Shown here: positions 1 to 5,072 of the stretch, piece by piece | How the letters are laid out: every line of letters begins with the position of its first letter | Position numbering within the stretch: the first letter of the stretch is position 1 | Source: Thiotrichales bacterium | Lineage (GTDB): Bacteria > Pseudomonadota > Gammaproteobacteria > UWMA-0217 | NCBI GenBank assembly: GCA_024763135.1 | Contig: JANTGD010000240.1 | Coordinates: forward strand, 1 to 5,892 | DNA: 5,892 nucleotides | Direction of reading: 5' to 3' | Made by a program: the position numbers and the translations under genes | The notes under the pieces: model-generated | The model's database searches: none | Told to the model about the DNA's origin: nothing | The model's input: the letters and a program-made list of their open reading frames with translations, nothing else

Positions 1-171
1 GCAGAACAACCTCAGCCACCCACTCCCCCCACTCCCCCCACTCTCCCGGGCCAAGGCCTGCCCGATGATCAGCAAGTCAGCGATTCTTGCGAAGCATCAA
101 CTCCAGCAGAAGCGCTAAGTGACGAGCAATGGATCGAACAGGTCCACGGTCGCTGCTGCGGCGACCTATAG
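1..171 (+). CDS. C-terminal end of an unidentified proline-rich protein (partial)
   Basis: The first frame is open from the window edge to a TAG at 169-171, giving 56 residues of a protein whose start lies outside. It begins with a Pro/Thr-rich stretch (PQPPTPPTPPTLPG), continues as an acidic, Ser-rich linker and ends ALSDEQWIEQVHGRCCGDL. A proline-rich linker followed by a short amphipathic tail is protein-like, but I cannot name the family. The frame starting at base 2 is also open, to a TAA at 116-118, with a less protein-like translation, so the choice of frame is a judgement. The Cys-Cys ending is odd and might follow a frameshift. The minus-strand frame over 77-283 looks like a shadow. 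Confidence 0.35.
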   Translation, partial: AEQPQPPTPPTPPTLPGQGLPDDQQVSDSCEASTPAEALSDEQWIEQVHGRCCGDL

Positions 172-263
172 CCCGGGTGCGGGGAGGGACAGGTTTTTCC
201 GTGGTGTATCTCCAACTGAGGTTTTTAGGTTCATGCGACTGATTGTCGCGCCTGCCAATTGAA

Positions 264-414
264 GGAAGCTCTGAATAATTCATCCATGAATAATCAGAGC
301 ACGGAAAAGATAAAATGCGATTTTATCTTTTCCCCCATTTTCTATAGCTAATCAGCCATCGAAAATGGCGATACATCCATGTGCCGCAGAAATTCTAAAT
401 TAATCAGAGTTTTC
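264..414. mobile_element. Degenerate MITE-like element with GGAAGCTCTGA-type ends
   Basis: The left end at 264-281 reads GGAAGCTCTGAATAATTC. The right end at 398-414 is the inverted form AATTAATCAGAGTTTTC. A further inverted copy of the motif (ATGAATAATCAGAGC, 286-300) lies just inside the left end, so 268-300 can fold back on itself. The same end motif, better conserved, bounds the element at 560-719. Flanks are tgaa (260-263) and taaa (415-418), a poor duplication, so the outer boundaries are uncertain. There is no coding sequence inside. The interior does not resemble the 560-719 element, so this may be an old, rearranged or composite copy. Family assignment is not possible from sequence inspection alone. 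Confidence 0.4.
303..333. repeat. Perfect 14-bp inverted repeat (hairpin, GCG loop)
   Basis: GGAAAAGATAAAAT (303-316) and its exact complement ATTTTATCTTTTCC (320-333) surround a 3-nt GCG. The stem is AT-rich with no mismatch. The 3' side is followed by CCC, not a T-run, so it is a poor match to an intrinsic terminator. A second, weaker pair, CCATTTTC (335-342) with GAAAATGG (361-368), follows. It could be part of the surrounding mobile element, a terminator remnant for the upstream gene, or a protein-binding palindrome. Confidence 0.75.
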
Positions 415-513
415 TAAACTGCCCTGTGCTTTCAACGTATACCTGCCAGTGGCATCAGCGGTAGCAAAACTGGCCTCGTCGCCTGCCGGCCCGTCGTGGG
501 CTGTCTTTTGAAG
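400..513 (-). pseudogene. Possible coding relic on the minus strand
   Basis: On the minus strand, 37 codons from 513 down to 403 are open and end at a TAA at 402-400, which lies within an element-end motif. The translation contains KTAHDGPAGDEASF and ATADATGRYTLKA. The latter resembles a beta-strand turn of the kind found in Ig-like or carboxypeptidase-regulatory-like repeats of surface proteins. No start codon or ribosome site exists, and TGA and TAA stops lie immediately upstream in frame. The opposite strand is also open over part of this stretch. The low confidence reflects its short length. It may instead be part of a dispersed non-coding repeat. Confidence 0.2.
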
Positions 514-559
514 TCATTATGTTCGTTTTCTTTGCGCGCTACTACGCTGATCGAATTGA

Positions 560-719
560 GGAAGCTCTGATCAATTCCTAACACGGCATCTTGTAGCGCA
601 AAATCGCCCACTTTTGCGTTGCGGATCTGCGAAATAGCCCGCTATTACCAGCGATCCGCGCCTTGAACTGGATGATTTTTCACCACAATCTGCTCGCGCC
701 AGAATTAATCAGAGCTTCC
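560..719. mobile_element. 160-bp palindromic MITE-like element with TTGA flanks
   Basis: The ends are GGAAGCTCTGATCAATTC (560-577) and, inverted, GAATTAATCAGAGCTTCC (702-719), 17 of 18 positions complementary. The bases just outside are TTGA on both sides (556-559 and 720-723), as expected of a 4-bp target duplication. The element is nearly one long palindrome. AATAGC (633-638) and GCTATT (641-646) sit exactly at its midpoint, GCGGATC (621-627) pairs with GATCCGC (653-659), and the AAAATC near 600 faces GATTTTT near 675-680. It has no transposase and is therefore non-autonomous. The ends and 4-bp duplication are reminiscent of some DDE transposases such as IS5-type elements, but that assignment is inference. 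Confidence 0.75.
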
Positions 720-804
720 TTGATAGGATGTGGCTGCGGTGCTGCCTGCTCCTTGTGCTCGGACTTCTCGCGAGGATTTTCGATAGGCGGTTTTAGTTTG
801 GTAT

Positions 805-951
805 TTAACAGGTTGTTGAAAAACTCTCAGCTGGCACGATCCAGCGTTAAAATGTGGCTGAAAATGCTCATTTACTGCGAGTAAACTGCGCTTTTTCTCC
901 AGATTTTGCCTTGTCTCGCACTCACCTGAGAGTTTTTCAACGGCCTGTTAA
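805..951. mobile_element. 147-bp palindromic MITE-like element with TTAA flanks
   Basis: Inverted ends of 22 bp lie at 809-830 and 926-947, with 20 of 22 complementary; the left begins CAGGTTGTTGAAAAACTC. Both are bordered by TTAA (805-808 and 948-951), a likely 4-bp target duplication. Exactly at the midpoint is TTTACT-GCG-AGTAAA (871-885), and the two 73-nt arms align along their length (for example AAAATGTGGCTG against AAAATCTGGAGA), so the transcript would form one long imperfect hairpin. There is no transposase. GTTGAAAAAC-type ends are frequent in proteobacterial insertion sequences, but I cannot name the parent family. The 73-codon open frame starting at 663 runs across both mobile elements and is not a gene. 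Confidence 0.8.
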
Positions 952-980
952 GGAAGGACGTTGATTTATCAATTTATGAG

Positions 981-998
981 CTGTAATAAATTTGTCAT
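981..998 (+). promoter_or_regulatory. Pho box (PhoB binding site) of the pst operon
   Basis: CTGTAATAAATTTGTCAT fits the PhoB consensus of two 7-mers CTGTCAT separated by a 4-bp AT-rich spacer at 16 of 18 positions. The repeat units are CTGTAAT (981-987) and TTGTCAT (992-998) with spacer AAAT. The position is as expected: it replaces the -35 region and lies 10 bp upstream of a good -10. It precedes pstS, the usual first gene of the Pho regulon. PhoB phosphorylated during phosphate starvation should bind here and activate transcription. Confidence 0.85.
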
Positions 999-1008
999 AA
1001 AGGAGGTA

Positions 1009-1014
1009 TATCAT
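1009..1014 (+). promoter_or_regulatory. -10 element of the pst promoter
   Basis: TATCAT matches the sigma-70 -10 consensus TATAAT at 5 of 6 positions and lies 10 nt after the Pho box, the typical arrangement of PhoB-activated promoters. No independent -35 hexamer lies at proper spacing, consistent with dependence on an activator. Transcription would start near 1021. The overlapping TATATC at 1007-1012 is an alternative. Confidence 0.6.
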
Positions 1015-1020
1015 CCAGCG

Positions 1021-1171
1021 TCGTGGCAAAGCCTTGGATTTATTAGCTGCCGTTTGACTGCGGGGCAATAAATGCTCGATCAGGATTGAGCGCAGCTAAA
1101 TTATTTGAGTGCGCGCTGGTTGCCACCTGTGATTAGTTTTTGTCGCGCAACCTATGCAGAGGATTGAACTC
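1021..1171 (+). promoter_or_regulatory. Long, foldable 5' leader of the pstS message
   Basis: About 150 nt separate the inferred start from the pstS ATG. Complementary segments are nested: GTGGCAA (1023-1029) with TTGCCAC (1120-1126), TTAGCTGC (1043-1050) with GCAGCTAA (1092-1099), and GCTCGAT (1074-1080) with ATTGAGC (1085-1091) around a CAGG loop. TGCGCG (1110-1115) can also pair with CGCGCA (1144-1149), which would be incompatible with the outermost stem. No known riboswitch class was recognised and there is no convincing leader peptide. Chance complementarity is possible at these stem lengths. Confidence 0.35.
1158..1163 (+). promoter_or_regulatory. Ribosome binding site that fixes the pstS start
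   Basis: AGAGGA lies 8 nt before the ATG at 1172, an ideal distance. The in-frame ATG at 1154 would place this motif inside the gene, lacks its own ribosome site and would add six residues before a typical signal peptide, so 1172 is preferred. Confidence 0.75.
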
Positions 1172-2242
1172 ATGTTAAAACGCATTACATCCATCGCCGC
1201 GATGGCGGTGTTTACCGTAGGGATGTTGACCAGTGCTCACGCCGCCGAGGTCACCGAAATTAATGGCGCTGGTGCTACCTTTCCCTATCCCATCTATGCC
1301 AAATGGGCTGCGGCTTATCAAAAGGCTACAGGCGTCAAGCTCAATTACCAGTCCATTGGGTCAGGGGGCGGTATCAAGCAGATCAAGGCAAAAACGGTGG
1401 ATTTTGGTGCATCCGATGCGCCTATGAAACCTGAGGAGCTGGATAAATACGGCATGATTCAGTGGCCACAAATCATGGGAGGTGTGGTTCCCGTGGTGAA
1501 TCTGCCCGGTATTGCATCAGGTGAGATCCGCCTGGACGGTGCGACGTTGGCCGATATTTTCTTAGGGAAGATTAAAAAATGGAATGATAAGCGGATCGCG
1601 GCCCTTAATCCAATGGTCAAGCTGCCGCATAAGAAAATCACCGTTGTGCATCGCTCCGATGGTTCAGGTACTACCTTTATTTTTACTAATTACCTGGCCA
1701 AGATCAGTCCCGCCTGGGCCAAAGACGTTGGTAATGCCAAGGCAGTCTCCTGGCCCACGGGCGTTGGCGGTAAGGGAAACGAAGGTGTTGCCTCATATGT
1801 CAAACGCATCAAGGGATCGATCGGTTACGTGGAGTATGCGTATGCGCTGCAAAACAAAATGACCTATACCTTGTTGCAGAATAAGAGCGGCAAGTACGTC
1901 GCACCGACTTCCGCTCATTTTCAAGCCGCTGCGGCTGGCGCAGAGTGGGGCGCGGCGAAGCATTATTATCTGATTCTCACTGATCAGCCCGGTGCGACTG
2001 CCTGGCCCATCACCGGTGCCAGCTTCATTATTGTATATAAGCAAGCTGAACAGCCCGCACAGACTGCCGCAGTGCTGAAATTCTTCGATTGGGCCTTTCA
2101 CCACGGTCAAAAAATGGCCGACGAGCTGGACTATGTGCCAATGCCGGAGAAAGTGGTAAAAATGGTGGAAGCCACTTGGAGCAAGGAAATCCACGCTACT
2201 GATGGCGCACCAGTCTGGACAGACGCGATGATTCAAAAATAA
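1172..2242 (+). CDS. pstS: Periplasmic phosphate-binding protein PstS
   Basis: This is the substrate-binding protein of the PstSCAB phosphate ABC transporter, capturing inorganic phosphate in the periplasm. From the preferred ATG it has 356 residues, close to the usual 340 to 350. Residues 1-24 form a Sec signal peptide (MLKR, a hydrophobic core, then AHA before the cut), leaving AEVTEINGAGATF as the mature start. Family motifs that contact phosphate are present in order: GAGATFPYPIYAKW (32-45), SIGSGGGI (61-68), FGASDAPM (78-85) and HRSDGSGTT (160-168), whose Arg, Ser, Gly and Thr match known ligands. GGKGNEGV and GSIGYVEY follow in the second lobe. There is no lipobox cysteine, so it is probably soluble. 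It is transcribed from the Pho-box promoter and separated from pstC by two hairpins. The assignment is firm. Confidence 0.97.
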   Translation: MLKRITSIAAMAVFTVGMLTSAHAAEVTEINGAGATFPYPIYAKWAAAYQKATGVKLNYQSIGSGGGIKQIKAKTVDFGASDAPMKPEELDKYGMIQWPQIMGGVVPVVNLPGIASGEIRLDGATLADIFLGKIKKWNDKRIAALNPMVKLPHKKITVVHRSDGSGTTFIFTNYLAKISPAWAKDVGNAKAVSWPTGVGGKGNEGVASYVKRIKGSIGYVEYAYALQNKMTYTLLQNKSGKYVAPTSAHFQAAAAGAEWGAAKHYYLILTDQPGATAWPITGASFIIVYKQAEQPAQTAAVLKFFDWAFHHGQKMADELDYVPMPEKVVKMVEATWSKEIHATDGAPVWTDAMIQK

Positions 2243-2247
2243 TATTC

Positions 2248-2276
2248 GCCGTAACGATTGATTCGAATCTTACGGC
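2248..2276 (+). repeat. Stem-loop directly after the pstS stop
   Basis: GCCGTAA (2248-2254) pairs with TTACGGC (2270-2276), and after one bulged C the GATT (2256-2259) pairs with AATC (2266-2269), making an 11-bp stem around a 6-nt loop. It starts 5 nt after the pstS stop and has no T-run, so it is more likely a 3'-end stabiliser of pstS mRNA than a terminator. That role is inferred from position. Confidence 0.6.
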
Positions 2277-2293
2277 TAAAAGCAGCCTGTTTG

Positions 2294-2327
2294 CCAGCCC
2301 GGGTCATATCCCGGGCTGGTTTTTATT
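2294..2327 (+). terminator. Intrinsic terminator or attenuator between pstS and pstC
   Basis: CCAGCCCGGG (2294-2303) and CCCGGGCTGG (2310-2319) form a perfect GC-rich 10-bp stem with a TCATAT loop, followed at once by TTTTTATT (2320-2327). This has all parts of a Rho-independent terminator, yet it lies inside the operon. Partial termination would let pstS be expressed far above pstC-phoU. No separate promoter for pstC was seen in the 15 nt that remain before its ATG. Confidence 0.85.
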
Positions 2328-2342
2328 CACTTTGAGAGTGCT

Positions 2343-3326
2343 ATGAACGCTGAGTCCCCGATTGTCACCGCTGATACCCCAGGCAATTCTCAGAAACGCT
2401 CTTTGGGTGATCGTCTTTTTGGTGGCCTGACGTGGTTCTCCGCAGTGGCCGTTTTATTGGTGCTGGGCGCAATTATTCTCATGCTTTTTATGGGTGCCCG
2501 CCCGGCCTTTGAGAAGTATGGCTTTTGGGGGTTTATCACCTCTGCTCAGTGGAATCCGGTGACCGAAATGTTCGGTGCGCTGTCACCCATTGTGGGTACC
2601 CTGGTCTCCTCACTGATTGCCATCCTCATTGGTGTGCCTGTGAGTTTCGGGATTGCTCTGTTCATCACCGAATTAGCGCCGCCCTGGCTCAAGCGCCCCG
2701 TGGGCACTGCCATCGAATTGCTGGCCGCGATACCCAGTATTATATATGGCATGTGGGGACTGTTCGTGTTCGCCCCGTTCTTTGCCGATTATATTCAACC
2801 GATCCTTACTGATACATTGGGTGAGCTGCCGCTGATCGGGCCATTGTTTCAGGGGCCGCCATTGGGTATCAGCGTATTTACCGCCGGAATTATTCTTGCG
2901 GTTATGATCATCCCATTTATCGCATCGGTGATGCGTGACGTGTTTGAGACAGTGCCCGCCGAACTGCGAGAGTCTGCCTTTGGCGTGGGCAGCACCACCT
3001 GGGAAGTGGTCTGGAATGTGGTGCTGCCGCTGACACGCGTGGGGGTTGTGGGCGGTATAATGCTTGGCTTGGGTCGCGCGCTGGGTGAAACCATGGCGGT
3101 GACCTTTGTTATTGGCAATGCGCATAAATTGCATTGGGCATTGTTTGAGCCCGGTAATTCCATCGCCTCTACCATTGCCAACGAATTCACCGAGGCGGAT
3201 GGGGAGGTCTATACCGCTGCCCTGATCGGGCTTGGTCTAATTCTGTTTATTATCACGTTTATTGTACTTGCCCTGGCCAAGCTCATGTTATTGCACATGT
3301 CACGCCAGGCGGGACGTCAGACCTGA
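2343..3326 (+). CDS. pstC: Phosphate ABC transporter permease PstC
   Basis: This is one of the two inner-membrane subunits that form the phosphate channel with PstA. It has 327 residues, against about 319 in the E. coli protein. Six membrane segments can be seen, at roughly 31-51, 83-107, 123-147, 176-196, 233-258 and 291-318, with a hydrophilic N-terminus of about 28 residues. The cytoplasmic EAA-type loop that docks onto PstB is at about 205-230 (PAELRESAFGVGSTTWEVVW), followed by the conserved GRALGETMAVTFVIGN. The start ATG is preceded only by a weak GAGAG, and the terminator-like hairpin ends 15 nt upstream, so expression should be lower than that of pstS. An 8-nt gap leads to pstA. PstC rather than PstA is indicated by the large periplasmic stretch between segments 3 and 4 and by the gene order. 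Confidence 0.96.
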   Translation: MNAESPIVTADTPGNSQKRSLGDRLFGGLTWFSAVAVLLVLGAIILMLFMGARPAFEKYGFWGFITSAQWNPVTEMFGALSPIVGTLVSSLIAILIGVPVSFGIALFITELAPPWLKRPVGTAIELLAAIPSIIYGMWGLFVFAPFFADYIQPILTDTLGELPLIGPLFQGPPLGISVFTAGIILAVMIIPFIASVMRDVFETVPAELRESAFGVGSTTWEVVWNVVLPLTRVGVVGGIMLGLGRALGETMAVTFVIGNAHKLHWALFEPGNSIASTIANEFTEADGEVYTAALIGLGLILFIITFIVLALAKLMLLHMSRQAGRQT

Positions 3327-3334
3327 GAGCTGCC

Positions 3335-4171
3335 ATGAACATTTATACGCGCCGTAAGGTCGTTAATGTCTTTAATCTCGGTGCCTCGGTGTGTACTACA
3401 CTATTTGGCCTGTTCTTTCTTTTCTGGTTGCTGTGGGTATTGTTTGCGCAGGGCTTCACGCACTTGAACTGGGATCTCTTTACCTTGGATATGCCGGGGC
3501 CGGGTGCCGAGGCAGGGGGCTTGCGTAATGCCATTGTGGGCAGTCTCATGCTTACGGCTGTGGGCGTACTCATTGGAGCCCCACTGGGCGTGCTGGCGGG
3601 GATCTATCTCGCGGAATTTGGGCGTTACGCCTGGATCTCGCATCCGGTGCGTTTTATCAATGACGTATTGTTGAGTGCGCCTTCGATCGTCATTGGGGTA
3701 TTCGTGTATGAGGTGATGGTGGTGCCGATGGGAAATTTCTCGGGGTGGTCGGGTGGGGTAGCCCTGGCTATTATTGTGATACCGGTGGTGGTGCGCACCA
3801 CAGAGGACATGATGCGCCTGGTGCCCGACACGCTGCGTGAGGCTGCTGCCGCGCTGGGCGCCCCTCAGTGGCGCGTCGTGACCAGCGTTGTGCTGCGGGC
3901 TGCACTTAGCGGGGTGATGACCGGTATCCTGCTGGCGATTGCGCGGATTGCCGGTGAGACTGCACCGTTGCTGTTTACCGCGCTTAATAATCAGTTCTTT
4001 ACCCTGAATATGGATAAGCCCATGGCAAATTTGCCCGTGACGATCTTTAACTTCGCCATGGGACCCTATGACAACTGGCACGATCTGGCCTGGGCGGGTT
4101 CCCTACTCATTACGCTGACTGTTCTGACATTGAACATTCTTACCCGCATTTTCCTGAGACCCAAACAATGA
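3335..4171 (+). CDS. pstA: Phosphate ABC transporter permease PstA
   Basis: This is the second inner-membrane subunit of the phosphate channel, partner of PstC. It has 278 residues, slightly shorter than the 296 of E. coli PstA. Membrane segments lie near 14-38, 66-92, 108-130, 138-156, 192-215 and 250-272. The EAA loop that contacts PstB is clear at about 165-190 (DTLREAAAALGAPQWRVVTS), followed by ARIAGETAPLLFTAL, the PstA counterpart of GRALGETMAV in PstC. The start is 8 nt after the pstC stop with a GAGAG ahead of it, the same modest ribosome site as pstC. Its stop codon overlaps the pstB start (ATGA at 4168-4171), indicating translational coupling. Confidence 0.96.
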   Translation: MNIYTRRKVVNVFNLGASVCTTLFGLFFLFWLLWVLFAQGFTHLNWDLFTLDMPGPGAEAGGLRNAIVGSLMLTAVGVLIGAPLGVLAGIYLAEFGRYAWISHPVRFINDVLLSAPSIVIGVFVYEVMVVPMGNFSGWSGGVALAIIVIPVVVRTTEDMMRLVPDTLREAAAALGAPQWRVVTSVVLRAALSGVMTGILLAIARIAGETAPLLFTALNNQFFTLNMDKPMANLPVTIFNFAMGPYDNWHDLAWAGSLLITLTVLTLNILTRIFLRPKQ

Positions 4172-5055
4172 CTGCATCCGAATCGATCAACTCGACCTCT
4201 TCAGAGCGGGCTACGCCTGGTATTGGCATCAATGTTACCCAAGCTTTAGCGGGTGAGCACAAGGGATCGACCGGTCAGGTTGCCGGAGTGGAAGACATTA
4301 CCGATCCCAAGATAGCCATTAAGGGCCTGGATTTTTACTATGGTCGATTCCACGCGCTGCATGACATCAGTCTGCGCATTCCGAAACAACAGGTGACGGC
4401 GTTCATTGGTCCTTCCGGCTGTGGCAAGTCCACCTTGCTGCGCACTTTCAATCGTATCTACGACCTGTATCCCGGGCAGCGCGCCACTGGTGAGATTCTA
4501 TTGGACGGGCGCAATATTTTGGAGCGTGGAGAAGATCTCAATTTATTGCGTGCAAAGGTCGGCATGGTGTTTCAAAAGCCAACGCCTTTTCCTATGAGCA
4601 TCTATGACAATATTGCCTACGGCGTCCGCTTATATGAGCGGCTCAGTAAGGGGGACATGGATGCGCGTGTGGAATGGGCGCTGCGTAAGTCGGCGCTGTG
4701 GGATGAAGTCAAAGACATTCTCAGACAAAGCGGCAAGGCTCTTTCCGGGGGACAGCAGCAGCGCTTGTGCATTGCCAGGGCCGTGGCGGTAAAGCCTGAA
4801 GTCCTGCTTTTGGACGAGCCTGCCTCTGCACTGGACCCCATTTCTACTCTGAAGATCGAGGAATTGGTGGCTGAGCTCAAGGATAGCTACACCATTGCCA
4901 TTGTCACACACAATATGCAGCAGGCGGCACGGGTCTCCGACTATACAGCGTTCATGTATCTGGGCAAGTTGATCGAGTTCAACGCGACCGAAACTTTATT
5001 CACAAACCCGGCTTCGAAACAGACCGAAGACTACATCACCGGCCGCTTTGGCTGA
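4168..5055 (+). CDS. pstB: Phosphate ABC transporter ATPase PstB
   Basis: This is the cytoplasmic ATPase that powers PstCA. Every ABC motif is intact: Walker A GPSGCGKST (81-89), Q-loop FQKPTPFP (135-142), signature LSGGQQQRL (192-200), Walker B VLLLDEP (212-218) with catalytic Glu217, D-loop SALD (220-223) and the switch histidine in VTHN (His248). The Q-loop form FQKPTPFPMSIYDN is typical of PstB. At 295 residues it exceeds E. coli PstB (257), mainly through about 48 low-complexity, Ser/Thr/Gly-rich residues before the conserved start KIAIKGLDFYYG. The ATG overlaps the pstA stop by 4 nt. No better in-frame ATG occurs before the conserved core; GTG at codon 41 is the only obvious alternative. 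The tail ends in TEDYITGRFG, as in the family. Confidence 0.97.
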   Translation: MTASESINSTSSERATPGIGINVTQALAGEHKGSTGQVAGVEDITDPKIAIKGLDFYYGRFHALHDISLRIPKQQVTAFIGPSGCGKSTLLRTFNRIYDLYPGQRATGEILLDGRNILERGEDLNLLRAKVGMVFQKPTPFPMSIYDNIAYGVRLYERLSKGDMDARVEWALRKSALWDEVKDILRQSGKALSGGQQQRLCIARAVAVKPEVLLLDEPASALDPISTLKIEELVAELKDSYTIAIVTHNMQQAARVSDYTAFMYLGKLIEFNATETLFTNPASKQTEDYITGRFG

Positions 5056-5061
5056 GGGAGG
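5056..5061 (+). promoter_or_regulatory. Ribosome binding site of phoU
   Basis: GGGAGG directly follows the pstB stop codon and lies 11 nt before the phoU ATG, with an A-rich spacer. It is the strongest Shine-Dalgarno match among the genes after pstS, so phoU probably has its own initiation and does not depend on coupling with pstB. Confidence 0.6.
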
Positions 5062-5072
5062 TTGAAAAAACA

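Noticed and set aside
77..283. 68-codon open frame on the minus strand
   Set aside because: It is Arg-rich, overlaps the more plausible plus-strand tail at 1-171, starts inside a hairpin of the mobile element and has no clear ribosome site.
663..884. 73-codon open frame on the plus strand
   Set aside because: It begins inside one mobile element and ends inside another, has no ribosome site and no recognisable protein pattern.
961..972. TTGATTTATCAA, resembling an FNR box
   Set aside because: The FNR site needs four bases between TTGAT and ATCAA; here there are two, so the half-sites are wrongly spaced.
1000..1006. AAGGAGG, a perfect Shine-Dalgarno sequence
   Set aside because: It lies upstream of the inferred transcript start, and no start codon lies at proper distance. 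The nearest GTG (1023 region) opens only a seven-codon frame.
1..1153. CRISPR array, tRNA or rRNA in the upstream region
   Set aside because: The repeats are inverted, not regularly spaced direct repeats, and no tRNA cloverleaf or rRNA signature was seen.
1793..2236. 147-codon minus-strand frame within pstS
   Set aside because: Shadow of pstS, which has intact family motifs; the antisense translation shows no domain.
2673..3134. 153-codon minus-strand frame within pstC
   Set aside because: His- and Gln-rich antisense shadow of a membrane-protein gene with no independent support.
3401..4081. 226-codon minus-strand frame within pstA
   Set aside because: Long, but its composition (very rich in His, Gln and Arg) is typical of the reverse of a hydrophobic membrane protein; pstA is unambiguous.
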